From assembly GCA_052386455.1 (NCBI GenBank), contig JBQTKD010000082.1, positions 100,307 through 164,306 on the forward strand: a stretch of 64,000 nt of DNA. The letters are read 5' to 3'. Both the position numbers and the translations under genes were made by a program. Below are positions 44,334-52,141 of the stretch, piece after piece. This DNA is from JBQTKD01 sp052386455. GTDB taxonomy: Bacteria > Actinomycetota > Actinomycetes > Sporichthyales > Sporichthyaceae. Below the pieces are notes generated by a model. It searched no databases and was not told the origin of the DNA. It saw only the letters and a list, made by a program, of their open reading frames with translations. Positions within the stretch are counted from its first letter, which is position 1. Each line of letters opens with the position of its first letter.

Positions 44334-46118
44334 CTAGGCCTCCTTCGGCGTGGCGGGACGAACCACCGATGCGGATCGCATGCCCAGGTTCTCCGGACTG
44401 GCGCCGGAGAATCTGCCGCCCTTGGCGAAGTACGGGCGGCGGAACATCAGTGTCACCAGGGGCTTGGCGAACAGGAAGGTGACCACGATGTTGATCACGG
44501 TGGCCACTCCGAGAGTGAAGGCGAAGCCCTTCACGTCGGCGACGGAGAAGTAGTACAGAACGACGGCGCCGAGAAGGGAGACGACGTTCGCGGTCTGGAT
44601 GGTGCGCCAGGCGCGCTTCCAACCCTGTTCCACCGCCACCCGAGGCGTGCGGCCGTCGCGGATCTCGTCGCGCAGTCGTTCGAAGAACACGACGAAGGAG
44701 TCGGCGGTGATGCCGATCGCGACGATCAGGCCGGCGACGCCCGCGATCGACAGCCGATAGTTCATCGCCTCCCCGAGCAGGGCGACCGCCATCAGGGACA
44801 TGACCCCTGCCATGAGCAGGCCCAACAGCGCGACGACGCCCAGTCCGCGGTAGAAGAAGATGCTGTAGACGATCACCAACAGCAGGCCGAGCGCGCCGGC
44901 GATGAGGCCACCGCGCAGCTGGTCCTCGCCCAGGGTCGCCGACACGGTCTCGACCTTGCTCTGCGTGAACGCCAGCGGCAGGGCACCGTACTTCAGCACG
45001 TTGGCGAGGTCCGAGGCCGAGGACTGGTCGAAGCCGCCGCTGATCTGAGCGCTGCCGCTGGGAATCTCCTCGTTGACCGTCGGCGCGGACTGGACGACTC
45101 CGTCCAGCGCGATCGCCAGCTGGTTGAACGGGCTCGGCTGGTTCGCCAGCGCCTTGGTCACCGCGGCGAAGTCGCGGGTGCCGTCGCCGTCGAACTCCAG
45201 GTTGACCTGCCAGGCCCCGACGCTCGCGGTGCCCTGCGGGAGCCCGGCCTCGGCGGTCTTCACCTGCGTGCCCTGAACGGCGCTGGGCGCTAGGAGGAGC
45301 TTGGTCAGCCCCTCGCGGTCGCAGGCGACGACGTAGGCGTCGGCCGGGGAGGTGTCGCCGATCCGCGTGGGGTCGGGCTTGGAGCAGTCCAGCCGGAAGT
45401 ACTCCTCGTTGACCTCCTTCGGCACGGCGTTCAGCGCCGCCTGGCCGAACTTCGGGGCCGCGGCCCCGGCCGCAGGCGTGGCGGAGGCGCTCGGCGCGGG
45501 ACTCGCCGTGGCGCTGGGGCTGGGCGACGCGCTCGGGTCGGCGGTGAGGGCGGAGCTGACGGCCCGGTTCTGGTCCGTCTTCTCGTCCTTCTTCGCCGTG
45601 TCCTTCTTGGCGTCGTCCTTCTTCGGGTCCTTCGCGTCGTCGGCGGTGCCGCCGAGGCCTTCGAGACCGGGGATCTGGCCGGGAGCGGAGATGTCCTCGG
45701 GGGTGGTCGGGCCGGGCGGGCCGAGGCGCAGCACGGCGCGGAAGCGCAGGAGCGCCGTCTGACCGACCTGCTGGGCGACGTTGCCGCTGTTCTCGCCGGG
45801 AACCGCGACGACGATGTTGTCCTTGCCGAGCGTGGTGACCTGCGCCTCGGAGACGCCGAAGCCGTTGACCCGCTGCCGGATGATCTTGACGGCTTCCTTC
45901 ATGTTCTCCGAGGTGACCTTGCTCTCCTCGCCCACGGAGCGTGCAGTCAGGGTGACCTGCGTACCGCCGTCGAGGTCGATGGCCAACTTGGGCGACGTCG
46001 AGTCGGTCGCGACCATCGCCGCGCCGCCGCCGACCAGGAGGGCGAAGAACAGCAGCAGCATCCGCGCCGGCGACCCACCACCGCTCGGTCTCCGCTTCTT
46101 GCTCTTGCTCTTGGCCAC
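44334..46118 (-). CDS. secD: protein translocase subunit SecD
   Basis: SecD (594 aa) has an N-terminal membrane helix (about 16-38), the P1 head with LAIDLDGGTQVTLTARSV, a large periplasmic region, and a C-terminal bundle with GVAGLIVAIGITADSFVVFFERLRDE. An insert of about 70 residues in the periplasmic domain (about 150-220) is low complexity, first Lys/Asp-rich and then Pro/Ser/Ala-rich. Such inserts are common in actinobacterial SecD. Starts ATG; directly followed by secF. Confidence 0.96.
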   Translation of the reverse strand: MAKSKSKKRRPSGGGSPARMLLLFFALLVGGGAAMVATDSTSPKLAIDLDGGTQVTLTARSVGEESKVTSENMKEAVKIIRQRVNGFGVSEAQVTTLGKDNIVVAVPGENSGNVAQQVGQTALLRFRAVLRLGPPGPTTPEDISAPGQIPGLEGLGGTADDAKDPKKDDAKKDTAKKDEKTDQNRAVSSALTADPSASPSPSATASPAPSASATPAAGAAAPKFGQAALNAVPKEVNEEYFRLDCSKPDPTRIGDTSPADAYVVACDREGLTKLLLAPSAVQGTQVKTAEAGLPQGTASVGAWQVNLEFDGDGTRDFAAVTKALANQPSPFNQLAIALDGVVQSAPTVNEEIPSGSAQISGGFDQSSASDLANVLKYGALPLAFTQSKVETVSATLGEDQLRGGLIAGALGLLLVIVYSIFFYRGLGVVALLGLLMAGVMSLMAVALLGEAMNYRLSIAGVAGLIVAIGITADSFVVFFERLRDEIRDGRTPRVAVEQGWKRAWRTIQTANVVSLLGAVVLYYFSVADVKGFAFTLGVATVINIVVTFLFAKPLVTLMFRRPYFAKGGRFSGASPENLGMRSASVVRPATPKEA

Positions 46119-46173
46119 CTTCTCGCCTCTCGTCGTACTGCCGTTCCAGCCTCAGCGCATTCGCGGCGTGGGC

Positions 46174-46503
46174 TCAGAGCGTCTTGGTGGGCGGCGGGTC
46201 GCCGTCCTTGGGAGCTTCCGCGTCCTTGTCGGCGTTCTCGTCGCCGTCCTTCGGCATCGTGATCTTGCCGACCGCGCCTATCACGAAGCGCACCACCACG
46301 CCGGGCGAGACCTCAATGTGAAATTCGGTTTCGTTCGCCTCGACGACCGTTCCGAACATTCCGGAGGTCGTCATGACCTCGGCGCCGGGCTTGAGGTGCG
46401 CCTTGATGTCGTCGGCCCGTTTCTTGCGATTGCGGGCGGGGGCCAGGATCAGGAGATAGATCGCGGCGATGATGACGACGAGTAGCAATACGTTCGGGTC
46501 CAC
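46174..46503 (-). CDS. yajC: preprotein translocase accessory subunit YajC
   Basis: YajC (109 aa) has one N-terminal membrane helix (VLLLVVIIAAIYLLILAPAR) followed by RKKRADDIKAHLKPGAEVMTTSGMFGTVVEA, the family signature. The tail is acidic. It belongs with SecD-SecF, which follow 55 bp downstream. GTG 46503 gives the correct N-terminus. It follows ruvB by 30 bp, the standard ruvCAB-yajC-secDF order. Confidence 0.95.
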   Translation of the reverse strand: MDPNVLLLVVIIAAIYLLILAPARNRKKRADDIKAHLKPGAEVMTTSGMFGTVVEANETEFHIEVSPGVVVRFVIGAVGKITMPKDGDENADKDAEAPKDGDPPPTKTL

Positions 46504-46533
46504 AACTTGCGGAGTCTACGCGGCGCAGCGGCC

Positions 46534-47598
46534 TCACGATTCCGTGCCGGCACCCGTGTCGAACAATCCGCTCTGGCCGAACGCTCCGGCACCCTTCGGC
46601 GGGGCCAGGCCCAGGTGCATCCAGGCGGCCGGGGTGGCCACCCGCCCGCGGGGCGTGCGAGCGAGCAGACCGGCCCGGACCAGGAACGGCTCGGCGACCT
46701 CCTCCACCGTCTCCGTCTCCTCGCCCACCGCGACTGCAAGCGTGGACAGACCCACCGGCCCGCCCCCGAACTTGCGGACGAGGGCGTCCAGGACCGCGCG
46801 GTCGAGTCGGTCCAGGCCGATGGGGTCCACCTCGTAGAGGGTCAGCGCCGCGTTCGCCAGCCCGGGGGTGACGACGCCGTCCGCCCGGACCTCCGCGTAG
46901 TCCCGGACGCGGCGCAGGAGCCGGTTCGCGATGCGGGGCGTGCCCCGGGACCGGCCGGCGATCTCCTGGCCTGCGCCGGGGGCGAGGGGCACCCCGAGCA
47001 GCCCGGCCGAGCGGTGCAGGACCTGTTCGAGTTCGGTGGCGGCGTAGAAGTCCATGTGGGCGGTGAATCCGAACCGGTCGCGCAGCGGCCCGGGCAGCAG
47101 GCCGGCCCGGGTGGTAGCGCCGACCAGCGTGAACGGCGGTATCTCGAGCGGGATTGCGGTGGCCCCGGCCCCCTTGCCGACGATCACGTCGACCCGGAAG
47201 TCCTCCATGGCCATGTAGAGCATCTCTTCGGCGGGGCGGGCCATGCGGTGGATCTCGTCGAGGAAGAGGACCTCGCCCTCGGTCAGCGAGGACAGCAGCG
47301 CAGCCAGGTCGCCCGCGTGGGTGATGGCCGGGCCGCTGGTGATGCGCAGCGGCGCTTGCAGCTCGGCGGCCACGATCATCGCCAATGTCGTCTTGCCGAG
47401 ACCGGGCGGACCGGAGAGCAGGATGTGGTCCGGCGGGCGCTCGCGCAGCCGGGCGGCGTCCAGGACGAGCGCGAGCTGCTCCCGGACCCGGTGCTGGCCG
47501 ACGAACTCGCTCAGCGACTTGGGCCGCAGCGCGGCCTCGATTTCGTGCTCGTTGAGCACGGCGGTGGGGTCGACCAGGCTCGGGCCGTCCTGGGTCAT
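46534..47598 (-). CDS. ruvB: Holliday junction branch-migration helicase RuvB
   Basis: RuvB (354 aa) is the AAA+ motor of RuvAB. Walker A is LLSGPPGLGKTTLA, Walker B LFLDEIHRMARPAEE and sensor 1 VGATTRAGLLPGPLRDRFG. The C-terminal winged helix carries TLYEVDPIGLDRLDRAVL and PFLVRAGLLARTPRGRVAT. ATG 47598 overlaps ruvA as ATGA. The gene is expected to be SOS-controlled through the LexA box before ruvC. Confidence 0.97.
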   Translation of the reverse strand: MTQDGPSLVDPTAVLNEHEIEAALRPKSLSEFVGQHRVREQLALVLDAARLRERPPDHILLSGPPGLGKTTLAMIVAAELQAPLRITSGPAITHAGDLAALLSSLTEGEVLFLDEIHRMARPAEEMLYMAMEDFRVDVIVGKGAGATAIPLEIPPFTLVGATTRAGLLPGPLRDRFGFTAHMDFYAATELEQVLHRSAGLLGVPLAPGAGQEIAGRSRGTPRIANRLLRRVRDYAEVRADGVVTPGLANAALTLYEVDPIGLDRLDRAVLDALVRKFGGGPVGLSTLAVAVGEETETVEEVAEPFLVRAGLLARTPRGRVATPAAWMHLGLAPPKGAGAFGQSGLFDTGAGTES

Positions 47599-48206
47599 GC
47601 CGACTTGCCCAGGGTGCGCAGGGCCAGCCGCAGCAGTTCGGGCACCTCGGCGCCCTCCGGATCCGCCTGTTCGACGACCGAGTCCCACGCGGCGTCCGCC
47701 TCGCGGGCCGACCAGCCGAGGTTCAGCAGCGCGCCGTGGACCTGGGTGCGCCGCGCGTCTTCGACCGGGGCGGCCGGGCCCGGGATCGTCGCTCCGGTGC
47801 CGCGGGGCGGGCCGATGCGGTCCTTGAGCTCCAGCACCATGCGCGCAGCGAGCTTGGGCCCGACGCCGGACACCTTGTTCAGCGTCGCCTTGTCCTCGCT
47901 CGCGACCGCCAGACGCAACTGCTCGGGAGTCAGCGCCGACAGCACGGCCTGCGCCATCTTCGGGCCGATGCCGGTGATGCCGATCAGCACGTCGAAGACG
48001 GCGCGTTCCTCGGCGTCGGCGAAGCCGAACAGGGTGAGGGAGTCTTCGCGGACGATCAGTGCGCTGGAGAGGGTGGCGTGCTCCCCCAGCCGCAGCCCGC
48101 GGAGGGTGCCGGGGGTGCAGTGCAGGCTCAGGCCGATGCCGCCGACCTCCAGCACTGCGCAGTCCAGGCCGATCTCGGCGACGCGACCGGACACGAACGA
48201 GATCAT
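47595..48206 (-). CDS. ruvA: Holliday junction DNA-binding protein RuvA
   Basis: RuvA (203 aa) binds four-way junctions as a tetramer and loads RuvB. The OB domain begins MISFVSGRVAEIGLDCAVLE. Two helix-hairpin-helix motifs follow (IGITGIGPKMAQAVLS and VSGVGPKLAARMVLEL). The C-terminal domain III contacts RuvB. It overlaps ruvC and ruvB by 4 bp each. Confidence 0.96.
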   Translation of the reverse strand: MISFVSGRVAEIGLDCAVLEVGGIGLSLHCTPGTLRGLRLGEHATLSSALIVREDSLTLFGFADAEERAVFDVLIGITGIGPKMAQAVLSALTPEQLRLAVASEDKATLNKVSGVGPKLAARMVLELKDRIGPPRGTGATIPGPAAPVEDARRTQVHGALLNLGWSAREADAAWDSVVEQADPEGAEVPELLRLALRTLGKSA

Positions 48207-48730
48207 CTGGTGCCCCTCGTGGGTTGGGCCGCGATCGCGGCCGCAAGACGGTTGTGCTGGGTGCCGCGCCAGACGTGGCAGATCGCCAGCGCCAGGGCAT
48301 CGGCGGCGTCCGCCGGCTTCGGCATCTCGGTCAGCCGCAGCAGCTTCGCGACCATGGCGCCCACCTGGGCCTTCTCCGCCCGGCCGTTGCCGGTGACGGC
48401 GGCCTTGACCTCGCTGGGGGTGTGCAGGGCGACGGGGATGCCGGCCCGCGCCGCGCAGACGATGGCGATCGCGCCGGCCTGGGCGGTGCCCATGACGGTG
48501 CGCACGTTGTGCTGGGCGAAGACGCGCTCCACGGCGACGGCGTCGGGCCGATGGCGGGCGATCATGGCCTCCACCTCGCGCTCGACCGCGAGCAGGCGCG
48601 CTCCGAGGTCCTCGCCGGCCGCGGTGCGCACCACGGTGACGGCCACCAGGGACACCGGGCGGCCGGGCGTGCCGTCGACAACGCCTATGCCGCACCGAGT
48701 CAGGCCGGGATCCACCCCGAGCACCCGCAC
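48203..48730 (-). CDS. ruvC: Holliday junction resolvase RuvC
   Basis: RuvC (175 aa) is the Mg-dependent junction resolvase. The acidic catalytic site shows Asp in VLGVDPGLTRCGIG, Glu in AVAVERVFAQHN, and Asp residues in PADAADALALAICH. GTG 48730 has GGAGG at ideal distance, and the LexA-type palindrome lies directly upstream. First gene of ruvC-ruvA-ruvB. Confidence 0.96.
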   Translation of the reverse strand: MRVLGVDPGLTRCGIGVVDGTPGRPVSLVAVTVVRTAAGEDLGARLLAVEREVEAMIARHRPDAVAVERVFAQHNVRTVMGTAQAGAIAIVCAARAGIPVALHTPSEVKAAVTGNGRAEKAQVGAMVAKLLRLTEMPKPADAADALALAICHVWRGTQHNRLAAAIAAQPTRGTR

Positions 48731-48738
48731 GCGTACCT

Positions 48739-48754
48739 CCGAACATGTGTTCGG
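48739..48754 (-). promoter_or_regulatory. LexA/SOS box before ruvC
   Basis: CCGAACATGTGTTCGG contains CGAAC-N4-GTTCG, the core of the actinobacterial SOS box. It begins 8 bp upstream of the ruvC start codon and abuts its ribosome binding site, so LexA would block the promoter or start region of ruvCAB. Confidence 0.8.
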
Positions 48755-48803
48755 ACCACCGTAACGGCGCGCCCCGACGAAATCGGGGAACGGCGCGTGC
48801 GTC

Positions 48804-49487
48804 CTACAGGTTCCGGCAGATCGCCGAGGCGTCGACGGCGTCGTCGAAGGCCGCCGAGTCCGGCGCCTTCTGGATGTCGGCACGCTGTGCGGCGACGTCG
48901 GTCTGCAGCTTGGCGAGGATCTTCCGGGCTGCCTTGTCGAAGGCGCTGGGCTCGTCCGCGTCGAGCGCGTCGAGCTTGGCGCGGGCCGCGTCGACGAGGG
49001 CGACGTAGTCCATCGCGGCGCGCACGTCGGAGGCGAGCTCCCTGCCGTCCGCGATCCGCGGGGAGCCCGCGCGGCGCAGGTCGTTGGCCAGGTCCAGCGC
49101 GGCGCGGCGCACGCCAACGAGTGCGTCGACGTAGAACTCGCGCATGGTCTCGAGGCTGTCCCCGGCCGGCTGCGGCTTGAGCGCCTTGCGCAGCTTGGCG
49201 GCCATCAGGCGGTCGTCGAGGATCGCGCGGCAGAAGTCGTCGGCGTACGCGGCCGCCGACACCTCGGGCCCAATGCGCGCGGTCGGCTTCGGGCTCGGCC
49301 TGGCCGAGGCGACCTCGGTGGGCTTGGGATCGGGGGTCGAGGGTCCGGCGCTCGGGCCGAGAACCTCCATGCGCATGGGAGTGCGCGTGGACTCGGGGGC
49401 GGCGGACCTGTCGTCCCCGCCCATCCCGCAGCCGGCGAGCAGCACTCCGGCAACGGCCAGCACAGCGGTCGCGGATCGCCCGCTCAT
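48804..49487 (-). CDS. lipoprotein of unknown function, paralogue A
   Basis: This 227-aa protein has a lipoprotein signal peptide (LLAGC lipobox at about residue 20), a Ser/Thr/Pro-rich linker to about 75, and a helical domain with DDFCRAILDDRLMAAKLRKAL and a C-terminal Cys (SAICRNL). Only two cysteines remain after processing of the lipid-bearing one, so they probably bridge the two ends. The layout is the same as in the neighbouring gene at 49694. ATG 49487 has GGAGGAGG upstream. No family recognised. Confidence 0.7.
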   Translation of the reverse strand: MSGRSATAVLAVAGVLLAGCGMGGDDRSAAPESTRTPMRMEVLGPSAGPSTPDPKPTEVASARPSPKPTARIGPEVSAAAYADDFCRAILDDRLMAAKLRKALKPQPAGDSLETMREFYVDALVGVRRAALDLANDLRRAGSPRIADGRELASDVRAAMDYVALVDAARAKLDALDADEPSAFDKAARKILAKLQTDVAAQRADIQKAPDSAAFDDAVDASAICRNL

Positions 49488-49693
49488 GCGACCCTCCTCC
49501 GGGACCTCGACTCGCAAGCTCGCTCGGCCCCCTCGGACGGCCGCATCCGCTTCGCGGAAAGCGCCACCGATTCGCTCGCAAGCTCGCTCATGCGCATCGC
49601 CTCCATCCCCCGCCCGCGACTGTGCGGGTTCGGTGATCCTGCCGGCGTTTCCCCAGCCGGCCTATGTAGTTGGCCCGAACGGGCGCGTCCGGC

Positions 49694-50356
49694 CTAAAGG
49701 GCTCGACAGGTGCGCGAGGCGTTGAACGCGTTGCGGAACTCCGTGCCCGCGTCCATCCAGTCCAGCTTCAGCAGCGCGGCGGACAGGTCGGCCTCGGATT
49801 CGGCGAGCAGCGAACGCGCCTGCCCGGAGAAGTTCCTGTTGTCGCTCTGCAACGCGGCGATCTGTGGGCGGTACCGGTAGTTGACCTCCTGGGCCCCCAC
49901 GAGCGCGGCGCGGATGCGGCGAGCGACCTTCTCGCCGTTCGCAACGTCCGGGACGCCCCACGCGACCGTGGCCGCGACGGTCTTCTCGAGCGCGGCGTCC
50001 ACGTCGTCGACGTAGTCGAGCATCGCCCGCTTCGCCTTCGCCGGCGGCCCGTAGAGCCGTTCGCGGCGTTCGGCCCGCGCCTGCTGGTAGCTGTTGCCGA
50101 AGACCTTGAATCCGCTGCAGACGTCGTCGGCAAAGGTGTCGATGCGGACCTTCATCGTGGGCCCACTCGACGCGGGTTCGCTCGCCTCGGTGAGGCTGCC
50201 GCGCCCGCTCGAGGCGAGGTCGGTGTGGGCAACCGTCTGGACGTCGGCCTGCTCGGCGGGCGGCGCCGCGAACGGGTTGACGCCCGGCCCGGTACAGGCG
50301 GTCAGGCTCAGCAGAGCAGCAGTCAGTGCCACGGGCGCGACAAGACGAGGACGCAT
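49694..50356 (-). CDS. lipoprotein of unknown function, paralogue B
   Basis: This 220-aa lipoprotein (lipobox LTAC at about residue 21) has a linker and a helical domain with ADDVCSGFKVFGNSYQQAR and the C-terminal ASRTCRAL. The Cys pair at the start and end of the domain matches paralogue A, as do length and the helical ERRERLYGPPAKAKRAMLDYVDDVD region. The two genes look like a tandem duplication that has diverged. It lies between paralogue A and a palindromic repeat cluster. Function unknown. Confidence 0.7.
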   Translation of the reverse strand: MRPRLVAPVALTAALLSLTACTGPGVNPFAAPPAEQADVQTVAHTDLASSGRGSLTEASEPASSGPTMKVRIDTFADDVCSGFKVFGNSYQQARAERRERLYGPPAKAKRAMLDYVDDVDAALEKTVAATVAWGVPDVANGEKVARRIRAALVGAQEVNYRYRPQIAALQSDNRNFSGQARSLLAESEADLSAALLKLDWMDAGTEFRNAFNASRTCRAL

Positions 50357-50486
50357 GGTTTCCCCCCGGAAGACGATGCACGTCGGTAGACCCGACGCTA
50401 TTCGCTTCCGCCCCAAAGGCACCACACGCCCCAGGTCCAGGGGTGGTCAAACCATCCGAAAGTGCGCAAACGCCGCGCCCAAGCGA

Positions 50487-50638
50487 TCGCCAACCGCGCT
50501 GTACAGCGCTGTGTGCGAGATTCCGGGTCCTTACCCCGGCGTGTCGTCGCAAGCGCGGCTGTACAGCGACGCGTGCGAGGTCCGGGCGCTGCGATTGGGC
50601 GTGGCGTCGCACGTTGCGCTGTACAGCGCGCCGTGCGA
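50487..50638. repeat. three copies of the 32-bp palindromic repeat at 60-bp period
   Basis: Copies at 50487-50518, 50547-50578 and 50607-50638 start exactly 60 bp apart, with two unrelated 28-bp spacers. The consensus is TCGCACG-NN-GCGCTGTACAGCGC-NN-CGTGCGA; the last copy is the most symmetric. It fills most of the gap between the lipoprotein start and the yebC stop. Three further copies are at 28326-28512. Confidence 0.85.
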
Positions 50639-50654
50639 AGCGACCGGACGGGGC

Positions 50655-51407
50655 TCAGGCATCGATGAGCGCCATGATCTCGTCGGAGACGTCGAAGTTG
50701 CTGTAGACGTTTTGGACGTCGTCGCAGTCTTCGAGGGCGTCGATGAGCTTGAAGACCTTGCGAGCGGTGTCCTCGTCGACCTCGACGTTGACGCTGGGGA
50801 CGAAGCTCGCGTCGGCGGACTCGTAGTCGATGCCCGCCTCCTGCAGCGCGGTGCGGACCGCGACCATGTCCCGCGGCTCGGAGATGACCTCGAAGGACTC
50901 GCCGAGGTTGTTGACCTCCTCGGCGCCCGCCTCCAGGACTGCCATGAGGACGTCGTCCTCGGTGAGGCCGGCGGCGGGGACGATGATCACGCCCTTGCGG
51001 TTGAACATGAAGCTGACCGAGCCGGGGTCGGCCATCGAGCCGTGGTTGCGGGTGACCGCCACCCGGACTTCGGAGGCCGCGCGGTTGCGGTTGTCCGTCA
51101 GGCACTCGATGAGAACGGCGACGCCGTTGGGGCCGTAGCCCTCGTACATGATCGTCTGCCAGTCCGCGCCGCCGGTCTCCGCGCCCGATCCGCGCTTGAC
51201 CGCGTTCTCGATGTTGTTGTTCGGGACCGAGGACTTCTTCGCCTTCTGGATGGCGTCGTAGAGCGTCGGGTTGCCGGCCGGGTCGCCGCCGCCCGTGCGG
51301 GCCGCGACCTCGATGTTCTTGATCAGCTTCGCGAACATCTTGCCGCGTTTGGCGTCGATGACGGCCTTCTTGTGCTTGGTCGTCGCCCATTTGGAGTGGC
51401 CAGACAC
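50655..51407 (-). CDS. YebC/PmpR-family protein
   Basis: This 250-aa member of the YebC family begins SGHSKWATTKHKKAVIDAKRG and continues FAKLIKNIEVAARTGGGDP, as all family members do, with three alpha/beta domains. Such proteins were long viewed as transcription regulators; recent work points to translation of difficult motifs. GTG 51407. Upstream are pdxT and pdxS, the conserved actinobacterial neighbourhood. Confidence 0.93.
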   Translation of the reverse strand: MSGHSKWATTKHKKAVIDAKRGKMFAKLIKNIEVAARTGGGDPAGNPTLYDAIQKAKKSSVPNNNIENAVKRGSGAETGGADWQTIMYEGYGPNGVAVLIECLTDNRNRAASEVRVAVTRNHGSMADPGSVSFMFNRKGVIIVPAAGLTEDDVLMAVLEAGAEEVNNLGESFEVISEPRDMVAVRTALQEAGIDYESADASFVPSVNVEVDEDTARKVFKLIDALEDCDDVQNVYSNFDVSDEIMALIDA

Positions 51408-51486
51408 AGCGCTGCGCTCCCGCGTTCTCGACTGATGGCAGAGGAACCGGTGCCTCCGCCCGGCGAATTCTAACGACGCCGCGCCG

Positions 51487-52065
51487 TCAGGCCGTGCGGA
51501 CCACGTCCACGAAGTAGCGGTGGACCCGCTCGTCGCCGGTGAGTTCGGGGTGGAAGCTGGTGGCCAGCAGCGGTCCCTGACGGACTGCCACAATCCGTTC
51601 GCCGACCTGGGCGAGAACCTCGACGTCCGGGCCGATCGACTGCACCTCGGGGGCGCGAATGAACACCGCGCAGAGCGCGGATCCCGCGAACTCCAGGTCG
51701 GTCTCGAAGGAGTCGACCTGGCGGCCGAAGGCGTTGCGTTTGACGACGACGTCGAGGCCGCCGAGGGTTTCCTGGCCCTCGATGCCGTCGACGATCCGGT
51801 CGGCGAGCAGGATCATCCCGGCGCAGGAGCCGAACACCGGCAGGCCGTTCTTGATGGTGGTGCGCAGCGGCTCGAGCATGTCGAAGGCGGCGGCGAGCTT
51901 GACGATCGTCGTGGACTCGCCGCCGGGCAGCACGAGGCCGTCGACGCGCGCGAGCTCGGAGCGGGTGCGCACCTTGACCGCACGCGCGCCCGCCTGCTCG
52001 AGCAGGCGGAGGTGCTCGGCGACGTCGCCCTGCAGCGCGAGCACGCCAACCCGAACGGATGTCAT
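51487..52065 (-). CDS. pdxT: pyridoxal 5-phosphate synthase glutaminase subunit
   Basis: PdxT (192 aa) supplies ammonia to PdxS for PLP synthesis. Motifs: VGVLALQGDVAEHLRLLEQ, LVLPGGESTTI, nucleophile Cys in FGSCAGMILLA and His in ATSFHPELTGD. ATG 52065 matches the family start and has AAGGA about 10 nt upstream, which lies within the palindromic repeat. Because the start codon is itself inside a palindrome (AACGGATG-T-CATCCGTT), folding of the repeat could affect translation. Confidence 0.95.
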   Translation of the reverse strand: MTSVRVGVLALQGDVAEHLRLLEQAGARAVKVRTRSELARVDGLVLPGGESTTIVKLAAAFDMLEPLRTTIKNGLPVFGSCAGMILLADRIVDGIEGQETLGGLDVVVKRNAFGRQVDSFETDLEFAGSALCAVFIRAPEVQSIGPDVEVLAQVGERIVAVRQGPLLATSFHPELTGDERVHRYFVDVVRTA

Positions 52066-52134
52066 CCGTTGTCCGTCCTTGTCGCACCACTGGCCGTGCG
52101 ACAAGCGCGGCTACCGGATGTCATCCGATGGCGG
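52054..52134. repeat. 57-bp two-palindrome repeat, copy 3, with extra palindrome at the pdxT start
   Basis: The repeat proper (52078-52134) has CTTGTCGCAC / GTGCGACAAG as a perfect 10-bp stem, the linker CGCGGCTA and a palindrome on CGGATGTCATCCG. A further 17-bp palindrome, AACGGATGTCATCCGTT (52054-52070), covers the pdxT start codon. The element fills the whole pdxS-pdxT gap. Confidence 0.75.
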
Positions 52135-52141
52135 AAGGCGC

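Noticed and set aside
50487..50638. The 32-bp repeats with 28-bp spacers at a 60-bp period look like a CRISPR array.
   Set aside because: The repeats are imperfect with changes inside each copy, only three units exist, spacers at the other cluster are duplicates, and no cas gene or leader is nearby.
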